Below, piece after piece: positions 18,099-27,417 of a DNA stretch of 64,000 bases. The position numbers and the translations under genes are program-made. Position 1 is the stretch's first letter; every line of letters starts with the position of its first letter. Below the pieces are notes generated by a model. The model had not been told where the DNA came from, did no database searches, and saw only the letters and a program-made list of their open reading frames with translations. Source of the DNA: Pleurocapsa sp. PCC 7319 (lineage in GTDB: Bacteria > Cyanobacteriota > Cyanobacteriia > Cyanobacteriales > Xenococcaceae); the NCBI RefSeq assembly GCF_000332195.1, contig NZ_KB235922.1, forward strand, positions 186,001 to 250,000, given 5' to 3'.

Positions 18099-18597
18099 AA
18101 TTCATACTATACATATCTACATCAATGCCATAGTAAACAATCTTTTTTTCTAGTTCCATGCCTAATTTTTGGGCAACTCGAATTGAACGGACATTAGCAG
18201 GTTCAATTAGACAAACGAAACGTTTAAAATTAAATCTTTGTTTACCGTATTCACAGACTGCCTTTGCTGCTTCTGTAGCAAATCCTTGTTGCCAATATTT
18301 AGTAGCTAGACGATAACCTATTTCCACCTCTGCCTGTTGCTCAATTTTTTGGACAAAAAAACCGCAATAGCCAATAAGTTCATGAGTCTCCTTGAGAACT
18401 ATGGCATACAAACCAAAACCTCTTTCTAGGTAAGATAGCAATCTTTGGTCGATAAATTGTCTGATTTGCTTTTGATTATGTACCCCTATAATTGAAAATT
18501 GCATTACTTGGGGATCGCTTAAGATCGGAGTTAAAGCTTCTAAGTCACGAGAAGTAAAAAATCTCAGTGTTAGTCTGGGGGTTTCAACAATTTGCAT
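18091..18597 (-). CDS. GNAT-family N-acetyltransferase, RimJ/RimL type
   Basis: A 168-residue acetyltransferase of the RimJ/RimL branch, usually acetylating protein N-termini or small amines with acetyl-CoA. The N-terminus ETPRLTLRFFTSRDLEAL is typical. The acetyl-CoA loop reads RLATKYWQQGFATEA (about 94-108), with the Q-x-G-x-A core, followed by the conserved NVRSIRVAQKLGME. It overlaps the EndoU gene by 8 bases. Whether it modifies EndoU is unknown. Confidence 0.88.
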   Translation of the reverse strand: MQIVETPRLTLRFFTSRDLEALTPILSDPQVMQFSIIGVHNQKQIRQFIDQRLLSYLERGFGLYAIVLKETHELIGYCGFFVQKIEQQAEVEIGYRLATKYWQQGFATEAAKAVCEYGKQRFNFKRFVCLIEPANVRSIRVAQKLGMELEKKIVYYGIDVDMYSMNCE

Positions 18598-18754
18598 TTA
18601 GCTTTACCCTATCTATCATTGTTTACTTGCTTATTTTATGGCGGGGCTAACTAAAAGATATATCGATTTGAGCTATAAAAATTCCTGTGACAAAAATGTG
18701 ACGAATTGTTTCTATAATAGAACTCAATATTTGACTGATAATCATACTCTGGCA

Positions 18755-19645
18755 ATGAATTATACAATTGCTACTTTTTATAAATTTGCGACTATTTCCG
18801 ACCTGGAAACCAAAAAATTACAGCTTTTAACATCTTGTCGAGAAAAAGGTATTAAAGGGACAATTATCTTAGCCGAAGAAGGAATTAATGGGACAATTGC
18901 GGGTAGCGAGAGCGCGATCGCTGCTATCTTAGATCAACTGCGTAAAATTCCTAATTTAGAAGATTTAGAACATAAAGAATCTAAATCACAAAAACAACCT
19001 TTTGCCAGATTAAAAGTAAAAATCAAGCAAGAGATCGTTACTATCGGCATACCCGATGCCAATCCCAATAACCAGGTGGGGACTTATGTCGATCCTCAAG
19101 ATTGGAACCAGATCATTAGCGACCCAGAAGTAGTAGTCATCGATACGAGAAATGACTATGAAGTAAAACTTGGCAGTTTTCGGGGTGCCAGCAATCCTAA
19201 AACCGAATCTTTTCGGGAATTTCCTGAATACGCTGCCAAGCATCTCGACCCCGAAGAACATCCTAAAGTAGCAATGTTTTGTACAGGAGGAATTCGTTGT
19301 GAAAAAGCTTCTTCTTATCTACTTTCTCAAGGATTTAAAGAGGTATACCATCTCAAAGGTGGAATTCTCAAATATCTAGAAAATGTTTCATCTGAAGAAA
19401 GTATGTGGGAGGGAGAATGCTTTGTATTTGATGAACGAGTTGCTGTTAAAGAAGGATTAAAATCGGGAAGCTATGACCTCTGCTATGCTTGTGGACATCC
19501 GATATCAGAAGTCGATAAAAACTCCCCTCATTACGAATCTCATATTTCTTGTCCTTACTGTTACGACAAACTTACTCCAGAGAAAAAAGCTCGTCAAGAA
19601 GATCGCCGCAGACATCGAGAATATCTCAAGAAGCAAAATAGCTGA
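18755..19645 (+). CDS. trhO: tRNA uridine(34) hydroxylase, rhodanese-like
   Basis: TrhO (YceA) makes 5-hydroxyuridine at the wobble position of tRNA using O2. In 296 residues it has the N-terminal acylphosphatase-like domain (GIKGTIILAEEGINGTIAG), a rhodanese domain with active cysteine Cys176 in MFCTGGIRCEKA, and a cysteine-bearing C-terminal segment (CYACGHP, CPYCYDK). The frame is open to 18638, but the start is placed at the ATG at 18755 because MNYTIATFYKF is the family N-terminus and the preceding 39 codons look unlike it. Confidence 0.94.
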   Translation: MNYTIATFYKFATISDLETKKLQLLTSCREKGIKGTIILAEEGINGTIAGSESAIAAILDQLRKIPNLEDLEHKESKSQKQPFARLKVKIKQEIVTIGIPDANPNNQVGTYVDPQDWNQIISDPEVVVIDTRNDYEVKLGSFRGASNPKTESFREFPEYAAKHLDPEEHPKVAMFCTGGIRCEKASSYLLSQGFKEVYHLKGGILKYLENVSSEESMWEGECFVFDERVAVKEGLKSGSYDLCYACGHPISEVDKNSPHYESHISCPYCYDKLTPEKKARQEDRRRHREYLKKQNS

Positions 19646-20095
19646 CTGGTTGATACATTCACGAAAAGCTAATTTTCCACCTCTTTTTAAGAGTTAAAAG
19701 TAGAATTTTTTAAAGGCTTTTAACCCTCTAGCAGTCTGCCAATTTTGTTTTGATGGATGCAAAAAAAGTTCCGAATTCAGAGTTATAGGTTATGGGTTAT
19801 AGGTTAGTTCAGAGTCAAAAGATTTATCCCTCAATTCAAACTTGTTAGACGTGAGTTCAACGAAGCGAAAAAAGCTTAAATATTTCGCAACTTTCTGATT
19901 TCTAGATCTCTAAAGTCCTGATTTTTTCCTTAAGAAAAACATAACTCCTAACTCCGAATTCCGAATTTCGAACTCACGTTGTTAGAGTACTAGGGCTATC
20001 GTCTGAAAATAGCCAATAGTCACCGTCAACTCAATTATGAGATAAATATGAAAACAAAGTGATATAATTATGAAATAAAGGTCACTTATTTCTCT
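19646..20095. other. Intergenic region upstream of mntCAB, with tandem repeats
   Basis: No gene seen. An 8-bp inverted repeat GTTAAAAG/CTTTTAAC (19693-19724) could end trhO transcription. Short repeat tracts lie at 19780-19807 (GGTTATGGGTTATAGGTTAG) and 19943-19978 (AACTCC/GAATTCC units). A TATAAT box at 20063-20068, 28 bases before mntC, is a plausible -10, but no matching -35 is visible. Confidence 0.55.
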
Positions 20096-21085
20096 ATGGC
20101 GGAAACTTTTTTAAAGCGAGGCATGATTTTATTCTTTAGCATAACGCTAGGGATGTGGCTCACTGGCTGTAGTGGGACAGAAGGAACTTCGTCAACAGCT
20201 ACATCAAACAATACAGATGCCACTGATGTTGCAGCAGATACCGAAGGTAAAAAGAAAGTCATCACGACTTTTACTGTCTTAGCAGACATTGCTCAAAATG
20301 TTGCAGGAGATAAACTAGTGGTAGAATCCATTACTCGCATCGGTGCGGAAATTCACGGCTACGAACCCACCCCTAGTGACATTGTTAAAGCCCAAAATGC
20401 CGACTTGATTCTTTACAACGGCATGGATTTAGAGCGTTGGTTTAAGCAGTTTCTGGGTAACGTTAGAGATGTTCCGACCGTATTGTTGACAGAGGGCATT
20501 GAGCCGATACCGATTTCTGAAGGACCTTATACAGACAAACCTAATCCCCACGCTTGGATGTCTCCTAAAAATGCTTTGGTTTACGTAGAAAATATTCGTC
20601 AAGCCTTTGGGGAACTCGATCCCGAAAACGCCGATACCTATAATGCCAATGCCGAAGCATATAGCCAAAAGCTCAAAGCCATTGATGAAGAACTGGAGGC
20701 AGATTTAACACAAGTGCCTGAAAATCAAAGGTATTTAGTAAGTTGCGAAGGAGCATTTTCTTATCTCGCTCGTGACTACAATATGGAAGAGATTTATATG
20801 TGGCCCATTAACGCCGAACAGCAATTTACCCCTAAGCAGATACAGGGTGTAATTGAAGAAGTGAAAGCCAATAATGTACCCACTATTTTTTGCGAAACTA
20901 CCGTGAGCGACGAAGGGCAGAAACAAGTTGCCAAAACAACGGGGGCAAGATTTGGGGGCAACCTTTATGTAGATTCCCTTTCGACAGAAGAAGGACCAGT
21001 TCCTACTTTTATAGATTTACTCGAATACGATGCTCGCACCATTGCTAATGGTTTGTTGGCGGGTAGTAATGCCGGTAATCAGTAA
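20096..21085 (+). CDS. mntC: Manganese ABC transporter, substrate-binding lipoprotein
   Basis: Periplasmic cluster-9 metal-binding protein that captures Mn2+ for import, needed for photosystem II. Residues 1-25 form a lipoprotein signal ending in the lipobox LTGC (Cys25). Predicted metal ligands are His87 (GAEIHGYEPTPSD), His152 (NPHAWMSP), Glu218 (SCEGAFSY) and Asp293. Cys217 and Cys266 sit where Synechocystis MntC has its structural disulfide, which supports Mn rather than Zn specificity. The gene order C-A-B matches Synechocystis mntCAB. The last codons (GGT AAT CAG TAA) are made by the heptamer repeat that follows. Confidence 0.92.
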   Translation: MAETFLKRGMILFFSITLGMWLTGCSGTEGTSSTATSNNTDATDVAADTEGKKKVITTFTVLADIAQNVAGDKLVVESITRIGAEIHGYEPTPSDIVKAQNADLILYNGMDLERWFKQFLGNVRDVPTVLLTEGIEPIPISEGPYTDKPNPHAWMSPKNALVYVENIRQAFGELDPENADTYNANAEAYSQKLKAIDEELEADLTQVPENQRYLVSCEGAFSYLARDYNMEEIYMWPINAEQQFTPKQIQGVIEEVKANNVPTIFCETTVSDEGQKQVAKTTGARFGGNLYVDSLSTEEGPVPTFIDLLEYDARTIANGLLAGSNAGNQ

Positions 21086-21120
21086 TCAGTAATCAGTAAT
21101 CAGTAATCAGTAATCAGTAA
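21075..21120 (+). repeat. GTAATCA heptamer array between mntC and mntA
   Basis: Six perfect copies of GTAATCA (21075-21116) plus a partial one. The array overlaps the last codons and the stop of mntC and ends 10 bases before the mntA start, so it fills the operon's first intergenic spacer. Confidence 0.95.
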
Positions 21121-21130
21121 TTAAAAGATT

Positions 21131-21901
21131 ATGCCAACAGCAACTCAACTTCTAGATATTACAGTAAATAATCTGAGCGTTACCTACAATAATGCTAAAC
21201 TAGCTCTTTACAATGCTAGCTGCACTGTAGAACCAGGTACGATTACTGCTTTAGTAGGACCAAACGGCAGTGGTAAATCTACCTTATTTAAATCCATCAT
21301 GGGATTTTTAAAACCAGCTCAAGGACAAATTCAGGTTGGCGGTTTACCAGTACAAAAAGCTCAGAAAAAACAATTAATGGCTTATGTACCGCAGTCGGAT
21401 GAAGTAGACTGGAATTTTCCTGTCAGTGTATACGATGTGGTCATGATGGGTCGCTACGGCTACATGAACCTGTTGCGTATCCCTAGTTCAAAAGACCGTC
21501 GCCTGGTGATGGAAAGTTTGGAACGGGTAGGCATGACCGATTTTCGCCACCATCAAATTGGCGAATTGTCTGGAGGTCAGAAGAAGCGGGCATTCTTGGC
21601 GCGAGCCTTGGCTCAAGAAGGTAAGGTGATTTTGCTAGATGAGCCGTTTACAGGTGTAGATGTGAAAACTGAAAGACGGATTATCGCTCTACTGATGCAA
21701 TTACGATCAGAAGGACACACTATTCTAGTCTCTACTCATGATTTAGCCTCGATTTCTACTTTTTGCGATCGCACTATTCTGCTCAATAAAACAATTCTCG
21801 CTTCGGGAACAACAGAAGAAACTTTTACCGAAGAGAATTTATCCATGACTTTCGACGGCTTACCTATGAATATCTACCAAAACTCTGAGGTAGATCGATG
21901 A
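21131..21901 (+). CDS. mntA: Manganese ABC transporter, ATPase
   Basis: A 256-residue ATP-binding subunit. It has Walker [10 protein letters not shown] (about 43-51), the Q-loop in [10 protein letters not shown], the ABC signature [15 protein letters not shown] (about 144-158) and Walker [13 protein letters not shown] (about 165-176), and a switch histidine in STHDLASI. The sequence [19 protein letters not shown] is characteristic of Mn/Zn-type importers. Its end overlaps the permease start by 4 bases. In Synechocystis the homologous operon is repressed by the ManSR two-component system when Mn is plentiful; no ManR site was identified here. Confidence 0.94.
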   Translation: MPTATQLLDITVNNLSVTYNNAKLALYNASCTVEPGTITALVGPNGSGKSTLFKSIMGFLKPAQGQIQVGGLPVQKAQKKQLMAYVPQSDEVDWNFPVSVYDVVMMGRYGYMNLLRIPSSKDRRLVMESLERVGMTDFRHHQIGELSGGQKKRAFLARALAQEGKVILLDEPFTGVDVKTERRIIALLMQLRSEGHTILVSTHDLASISTFCDRTILLNKTILASGTTEETFTEENLSMTFDGLPMNIYQNSEVDR

Positions 21902-22797
21902 GCGATATAATGATGGCTATTGCTCCGATCGACTGGCTAGTAGAACCCTTACAATATCCTTTTTTAGTTCGGGCGATTTGGGTTAGTGCCTTTGTTGGTT
22001 TAGTGTGTGCGGTGCTTTCTTGTTACATTACCCTTAAGGGGTGGTCGCTCATGGGAGATGCAGTTTCCCATGCGGTCGTGCCTGGGGTAGTAGTAGCCTA
22101 TGCTTTAAATATTCCCTTTGCGATCGGGGCGTTTCTGTTCGGGTTTGGGGCAACCGTTGCTATTGGCTATATCAAGTCAAAAACTCGCCTCAAAGAAGAT
22201 GCTGTTATTGGAGTAGTGTTTACAGGCTTTTTTGCCTTCGGTTTGGTGCTGATTACAAAAATTCCCAGTAATATTGACTTGTTTCATATTCTATTCGGTA
22301 ACGTCCTGGGTATTTCTCAAGAAGATATCATTCAAACTTTAATTGCAGGTATTACCACTCTGGTAGTGATTTTAATACGACGCAAAGACCTGTTATTATT
22401 CTGTTTCGATCCCAACCACGCTAAAGCCATTGGTCTCAACACCCAGCTGATGTTTTATACTCTGCTTTCGGTGCTAGCTTTAACCATCGTTACTGCCCTG
22501 CAAACCGCAGGTATTATTCTGGTCATTGCCATGCTAGTAACCCCTGGCTCAACGGCATATTTATTAACTGATCGCTTTGACCGTATGCTATGGATCTCCA
22601 TCGCCACCAGCATCTTCTCTTGTGTCATGGGAACTTATTGTAGCTACCATTTTGATGTCTCTACAGGGGGAGCGATCGTGGTACTTTTGACAATATTATT
22701 TATGGTTGCAATGGTCTTTGCACCCAAGTACGGTATTTTGGCTCAGAGTTTCCGTCGTCAACAACCAATTTTAGATGGAACGCAAGGTAAAGTTTAG
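21898..22797 (+). CDS. mntB: Manganese ABC transporter, permease
   Basis: A 299-residue integral membrane subunit of the ABC-3 (ZnuB/MntB) family with about eight to nine helices. Diagnostic stretches are [19 protein letters not shown] (about 43-61), which carries the conserved D-A-V-S-H-A, and [12 protein letters not shown]. It overlaps mntA by 4 bases (ATGA), so the three genes form one operon. Confidence 0.94.
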   Translation: MSDIMMAIAPIDWLVEPLQYPFLVRAIWVSAFVGLVCAVLSCYITLKGWSLMGDAVSHAVVPGVVVAYALNIPFAIGAFLFGFGATVAIGYIKSKTRLKEDAVIGVVFTGFFAFGLVLITKIPSNIDLFHILFGNVLGISQEDIIQTLIAGITTLVVILIRRKDLLLFCFDPNHAKAIGLNTQLMFYTLLSVLALTIVTALQTAGIILVIAMLVTPGSTAYLLTDRFDRMLWISIATSIFSCVMGTYCSYHFDVSTGGAIVVLLTILFMVAMVFAPKYGILAQSFRRQQPILDGTQGKV

Positions 22798-22805
22798 CCA
22801 GCTTT

Positions 22806-22880
22806 AATTGGCGATCGCCAATTGTCTCACGAAAAAGGCGTTTGTTTCCGACAGAGATCCTGCCTACTTTACAACGCCTT
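22806..22880. terminator. Palindrome and inverted repeat between convergent mntB and DUF1254 genes
   Basis: AATTGGCGATCGCCAATT (22806-22823) is a perfect 18-bp palindrome with a HIP1 core. It is followed by AAGGCGTT (22835-22842) pairing with AACGCCTT (22873-22880). The placement between two convergent stop codons suits a bidirectional terminator; a strong T-tract is lacking. Confidence 0.5.
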
Positions 22881-23901
22881 ATTTCTGAGGATATCGTTTC
22901 AGGGAAGGATTAAGCAAGCTTGGTGAAATTGAACCCTTGGGGTTATAAAAACGGGTCGTGATGGAGAATCCTTCGTCTGGTTTGTCAACTCTATTTTCGT
23001 CAGTTCCAAATACTTCTTTAGAGCCAAAACGGAGTGTAATAGTCCCATCGGGATTTGGCTTGGTGTTGTAATTGTTTAATGTACTGTTATTACTGTGAAG
23101 ATAACCATCTAAACCGTACACTTGATAAGACCAGAAGCCGTTTCGGTCGTAATCAATATTGGGCGACTCAATCTGGGCGATCGCTCCATCTTCTCCAAAT
23201 TCCGTGAAGTCTGGAGTAGTGCCATAGGTAGCATAGCGTTCTAGTTGCCCTCCCCAGCCAATCGCTGAGTAGAAGTTGTGTTCAAATTGGTCTGTTTTTC
23301 CTCGCTCGTTATATCCTCCCTCACTTCCTTTAGCGACAATTTCAGACAGGTATGGAACATAACTCTGGCGTTTCTGTTCCACTGCTTCCCAGTCCCACTG
23401 GCGTGATTTCCAGACATCTGTTGACCCCTGCTTGGTATTGACGGCATCTTGAAGACCGTTTGCTTTTTTATCTCCTTCGGGAGTGGCATCAGTTTGAGTC
23501 CGCAGGACGACATAGACAAAATCAGTCACTGCTTGTTGGTGAGATATCCTAATGGTGCGAGGCTTGTCTGAGTACGCCTGATAAGTACCGATATCCCCAG
23601 TCTTATCAAAATCTTCTTCACGGACGATAAAAGTGTCATTGTCAATTACTAAAGCACTCATGTAGATATCCCCTGCTGCTGGCAATGAGATTTCTAATCC
23701 ATCTTTGACATCAAAGATTCCCCAGGAATAGAGAGTATCGCGATTTTCACGAATAATGTTTTGGGTTTCCACGCTGCTAACCTCTCGGAGATGAGTAAAT
23801 TGATTAACTCCACCTCGGTCAATCACTTGCTGAAAATATTTACCAGCCATCGCTGTGGAAAAATTTTCATCGGTAAGTTTTATAGTTGAACTTTCACCCA
23901 T
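22879..23901 (-). CDS. DUF1254/DUF1214-domain protein (copy 1)
   Basis: About 340 residues. The N-terminal DUF1254 part contains the family motif IIRENRDTLYSWGIFDV, and the C-terminal DUF1214 part contains NRNGFWSYQVYGLDGYL-like segments with NPDGTITLRFGS. Function is unknown for the family. The frame is open further to 24108, where it would overlap the upstream gene by over 130 bases; the start chosen is the ATG at 23901, with GAGGAC 9 bases before it. No signal peptide. It is the last gene of an eleven-gene minus-strand run and has a DUF1254 gene just upstream (gap 76 bases). Confidence 0.85.
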   Translation of the reverse strand: MGESSTIKLTDENFSTAMAGKYFQQVIDRGGVNQFTHLREVSSVETQNIIRENRDTLYSWGIFDVKDGLEISLPAAGDIYMSALVIDNDTFIVREEDFDKTGDIGTYQAYSDKPRTIRISHQQAVTDFVYVVLRTQTDATPEGDKKANGLQDAVNTKQGSTDVWKSRQWDWEAVEQKRQSYVPYLSEIVAKGSEGGYNERGKTDQFEHNFYSAIGWGGQLERYATYGTTPDFTEFGEDGAIAQIESPNIDYDRNGFWSYQVYGLDGYLHSNNSTLNNYNTKPNPDGTITLRFGSKEVFGTDENRVDKPDEGFSITTRFYNPKGSISPSLLNPSLKRYPQK

Positions 23902-23977
23902 TGTTTTAGTCCTCATACAGTTAAATATTCTTGTTCTTAAAACACTGTTTTTTACTGTGTTGCGATCGTTAATCGAA

Positions 23978-25375
23978 CTATTCAACCCGTTGAATGTCAG
24001 GTAAACGCCAAGTTTTTTCAAAGTAGGCTTCGGTGGGGGCATAAGTCCGAAAGTAGGTGAACCAGCCCTCGTCGGGATTGCTATAGATAAAATTCGACTC
24101 TGGGACATTCTCAGGTCTTTCTGGGCCGATGGCGATCGTTACAGAACCATCTTCGTTCTTCTGCAACTCATCTCGCGAACTAATCCCTGGTTTGAGATCT
24201 TGGTTGCGAATAAAAGTTCGTGTCTTGTGTGAATAGACAATAAATGACCAGAATTGTTTAGCAGGTACATTTGGTGGCACAGTAAGCTGATAGGTATGAG
24301 AGCCATCAAACCAGTTTCCGTCTGCATCGGCGTAGGCTGCAAGATATTTTGAACCCACACCAACAAGCTCCTTCATCATGCCATCGGACATGGAAATAGC
24401 TTCCCACGAATAGGAAACCAACCCATCAAGTTCCTTCATGCCATTCTCGTTAATATGATCTGAGTTGGAAATTCCGCCCAAATGAACTGTCCACTTAGTA
24501 CCGTCGTCATAGAATCTTCCTGTGAATCGATCGCGTGCTGCCGATAGGGACATTGCCATGACTTTTCCCACCTTCTCGGCTTCGAGGAGAATCTCTTGTT
24601 GCTTATCTGTGGGGTTAAAAGGCTTGCCCTTCTCAATACCAACTCGTGCCAGAAACTGAAGCATATAGCGGTCTTCAGCTGGAAAATCCTCAATCTGGAT
24701 GATGGCGTGCAGAGCTTTCCAATAGTCCATACCATCGGGATGCCACCCACGATACTCCTTGTCACCGATGGAAATTACTTTGGTCTTCGATTCACTCCCT
24801 AAAGGGTAGAGGTTGTGACCTTCTATAAGTTGCTTTGACTCTTCTCGATCGTTGGTTAAAATTCGCGTTCCCACCCAGAACAAGTATGTCTGAGAACGGA
24901 TAATAAAGTCAGCGTTAGCATCTTTTGGCTCTTCCCATGACTCGTGAAGAATCAGGTATTTGCCCCCTTGTCCTTTGTCAGGACCCGCCTGACCTATATC
25001 TGCAATATGACGGTGTTCGATGTCGTTTAAGATGCCTCCAGTCGGACCCGCTGGAACTTCAAGAATCAAAGGACCAGTTTCCTTTAGGTTAGGAAAGGCC
25101 ATCATATAGGGGGTATTCATATTTGAGGTGATGATCCCATATTTCTCTTTGACAGTGCTGTAAGTCACAAAATCGAGAGGACCAGCTACGCTCAAGTTTG
25201 CCTGTCGCCACACACCATTGACCAATACCGCAGTTCCCCACAAGTAGGCTTGGGTTGCACCGTGGTAGGCTATTTCATCATATACAAGATTGACGGTTTC
25301 TGTTGTCGGATACCCATTTTGTTCAAATTTGAGCGTACCCGAGCGAGATTGGACTTCATTGATAGGTAACTTCAT
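23978..25375 (-). CDS. DUF1254/DUF1214-domain protein (copy 2, full length)
   Basis: A 465-residue protein with the complete two-domain layout. DUF1254 comes first (LVYDEIAYHGATQAYLWG, then ITSNMNTPYMMAFPNL). DUF1214 covers about the last 120 residues (AKQFWSFIVYSHKTRTFIRN, EDGSVTIAIGPERP, EGWFTYFRTYAP) and ends with the typical WRLPDIQRVE tail. The family function is unknown; no enzyme motif is visible. No signal peptide. The MarC-like gene lies 67 bases upstream on the same strand. Confidence 0.9.
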   Translation of the reverse strand: MKLPINEVQSRSGTLKFEQNGYPTTETVNLVYDEIAYHGATQAYLWGTAVLVNGVWRQANLSVAGPLDFVTYSTVKEKYGIITSNMNTPYMMAFPNLKETGPLILEVPAGPTGGILNDIEHRHIADIGQAGPDKGQGGKYLILHESWEEPKDANADFIIRSQTYLFWVGTRILTNDREESKQLIEGHNLYPLGSESKTKVISIGDKEYRGWHPDGMDYWKALHAIIQIEDFPAEDRYMLQFLARVGIEKGKPFNPTDKQQEILLEAEKVGKVMAMSLSAARDRFTGRFYDDGTKWTVHLGGISNSDHINENGMKELDGLVSYSWEAISMSDGMMKELVGVGSKYLAAYADADGNWFDGSHTYQLTVPPNVPAKQFWSFIVYSHKTRTFIRNQDLKPGISSRDELQKNEDGSVTIAIGPERPENVPESNFIYSNPDEGWFTYFRTYAPTEAYFEKTWRLPDIQRVE

Positions 25376-25442
25376 ACTATATTTCTTGAGTAAGGTTTGA
25401 TTCTAGTTTCCGCTAAGTTAGAGTTAACAAGCCGAAAACTTA

Positions 25443-26378
25443 TTAATTTAAAAGGTCTTGCAAAATTAGGGCTGCTAACCCGATGCCACTCAAAATCATC
25501 TCTATTCCCAAGGCTAATTGCATTACCCCCAAGACTAGACCCAGCACTTGTAAAGTCATGGGTTTAAGGGTTTTGAGGATGGGTCGAGCTGCCAACATGG
25601 CGACCAAGTTCAAAAACATAACCAGAAGAAGCATTACCAGCACCAGCCACGGTCTTTGAGAGATCCGTGTGTTGGCAACCATTAGGAGCAGGGCAAGAGC
25701 AATGCCGTAGGGAGTCAGGATGGTCGGAAAAGTCAGTGGATTGACCAGCAGTTTCATCGATGGCTCTGGGGGCGGTGCCTCCTTTCCAGAAGTTTCATAC
25801 TGAGACTTGATTTGTTGCAAAGAGGCGAGAAAGAGGAGAATGCCAGAAGCTATCATCAGGGACTCAATGCCAATCGTCCACTTCGCCAGAATGTTTCCTC
25901 CCAGAATAACCACCAAAAAAATAACCAGGCTAGCCAGACCAGCACTGCGGATAGCCAAATTTCGTCGTAGGGTTTCATCGGCATTCTGAGTCAATCTGAT
26001 AAAAGTAGGAATAATTTTAAAGGGTCCTAAGGTGACAAAGAAGAGGATAAAAATATTGATTGCTGACAAAATTCCCCTGAATTCTCCCCATTTTTTCAGG
26101 TTATCCTCTTCGAGATTCCCAACATTTTCAGGGGCTGACGAAGACGATTCTGCTATCGGGTTAGTCTGAGCCAATAAAGGGAAAGTGCAGTCTGTGGCTA
26201 AAGATCGCACGGCACAATCGGAATTTGTTGATAAAGCGGAGGATGTAGGTAGTGTTCCTGGCAATCCTAGGTTCAACATCAACATCAACATCAACGGCAA
26301 GATAACCGCCACTGGCTTAATACTCCACCAGAGATATTTAGACAGAATACTCTTTTGCTCTTTACCTTTTGTTTTCAT
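25443..26378 (-). CDS. MarC-family membrane protein with N-terminal extension
   Basis: The last roughly 210 residues are a MarC/UPF0056 protein of six helices (NIFILFFVTLGPFKIIPTFI, then LAIRSAGLASLVIFLVVILG). Despite its name, E. coli MarC is not an established resistance protein and the function is unclear. The first roughly 95 residues are extra: a signal-like hydrophobic helix (AVILPLMLMLMLNLGLPG) and a polar Ser/Glu-rich linker (AESSSSAPENVGNLEEDN). That would put the linker outside the cytoplasm and is unusual for the family. An alternative is an internal start near the MarC domain. Confidence 0.87.
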   Translation of the reverse strand: MKTKGKEQKSILSKYLWWSIKPVAVILPLMLMLMLNLGLPGTLPTSSALSTNSDCAVRSLATDCTFPLLAQTNPIAESSSSAPENVGNLEEDNLKKWGEFRGILSAINIFILFFVTLGPFKIIPTFIRLTQNADETLRRNLAIRSAGLASLVIFLVVILGGNILAKWTIGIESLMIASGILLFLASLQQIKSQYETSGKEAPPPEPSMKLLVNPLTFPTILTPYGIALALLLMVANTRISQRPWLVLVMLLLVMFLNLVAMLAARPILKTLKPMTLQVLGLVLGVMQLALGIEMILSGIGLAALILQDLLN

Positions 26379-26627
26379 CGTTCCTACTTTCTAACTAGAC
26401 TGCATTGAAAAACTCTTTGCTAGTCCCATATCGATAAAATGTGCGGAAAGGAAGCATGAAAGTAACGGTTAAGAAGTAATGAGTAACGAGTAACGACAAA
26501 GCAGTATCTTTTACCTAATTACTAATTACTAATTACTAACTCCAAACTCCAAACTCCAAATTCCGAACTCCGAACTAACCTTTCGACAAGATAGTTAACG
26601 CCACAGGAAATTTCGTTAACCAGATCC
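26379..26627. repeat. Heptamer repeats upstream of the MarC gene
   Basis: AGTAATGAGTAACGAGTAAC at 26474-26496, then AATTACT heptamers running into AACTCCA/AACTCCG heptamers at 26514-26577. No gene or clear promoter. Confidence 0.8.
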
Positions 26628-27197
26628 TCACTCCTTCACTTCCGAACGAATCATGGAGGAAACCATCACTACGCCCATGCCATCAAATAAGAGGTTGCAA
26701 CCAAACCACACCCCCAGCAGCCATACCGCACCAATTGGCCATTCTGACCAGATCAAGATGCCTAGAATAATGCCAGCGATACCGCTGAATAGGGTCCATC
26801 CCCAGCCTTGCTGGGGACGTATTTGAAAGGCAGCGATTACCTGTAGGACACTTTGGGTCAGAATGCTAATACCCAGAATTAGGCTAAAAGCGATCGCAGC
26901 AACGCCAGGAGAAAACAAAACCACGATTCCACTGATTAGATAAAGTACCCCCAGCAATAATTTCCAAATAAACGATCCTAAAGATCGGGTGAGAAAGGCA
27001 TAAATAATTTGGTCGATCGCCCCAAAAATAAATAACCAGCCAAACAGTAGACTGAAGGTAATTGCCGTAGCCAGGGGAAGGGCGATCGCCAAAGAGCCTA
27101 AAATAATTAGCACAATACCAAGGGCAATGCCCCAACCAGCTTTTTGACGAATTTCTTTACGAGTCTTTAAATCGGGATGTGTAGAAATCATAATCAA
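26628..27197 (-). CDS. HdeD-family (DUF308) membrane protein
   Basis: A 189-residue protein with six hydrophobic helices in three pairs, the HdeD/DUF308 pattern (ALGIVLIILGSLAIALPLA, LLLGVLYLISGIVVLFSPG, LFSGIAGIILGILIWSEWP). E. coli HdeD contributes to acid resistance at high cell density; the molecular role is unknown. The ends are short and cytoplasmic. It belongs to the minus-strand stress-like block. Confidence 0.9.
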   Translation of the reverse strand: MIMISTHPDLKTRKEIRQKAGWGIALGIVLIILGSLAIALPLATAITFSLLFGWLFIFGAIDQIIYAFLTRSLGSFIWKLLLGVLYLISGIVVLFSPGVAAIAFSLILGISILTQSVLQVIAAFQIRPQQGWGWTLFSGIAGIILGILIWSEWPIGAVWLLGVWFGCNLLFDGMGVVMVSSMIRSEVKE

Positions 27198-27238
27198 TTA
27201 TGGGAACTAATTTTTATCTCTTCTCTGTTTTTGTCTAG

Positions 27239-27264
27239 GTGCGATCGCTAGAAAACGATCGCAC
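27239..27264. repeat. HIP1-pair hairpin
   Basis: GTGCGATCG and CGATCGCAC form a perfect 9-bp stem around CTAGAAAA, upstream of the HdeD gene. A near copy of the core (GCGATCG-CTAGAAAT-CGATCGC) occurs at 33925-33946. Confidence 0.6.
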
Positions 27265-27417
27265 AATCGAACTGAAAAATTAGATGCATAACAACATAAA
27301 GAAGAAAACTATTGAAAGTAAGATCGATTTATTCGGTTCCGTTGCAACTTTAATTTATTCAGACAAAATAAACTTTTGGCGACAGAACTCCCTATTTTCC
27401 AACAGGTCTAATAATCT

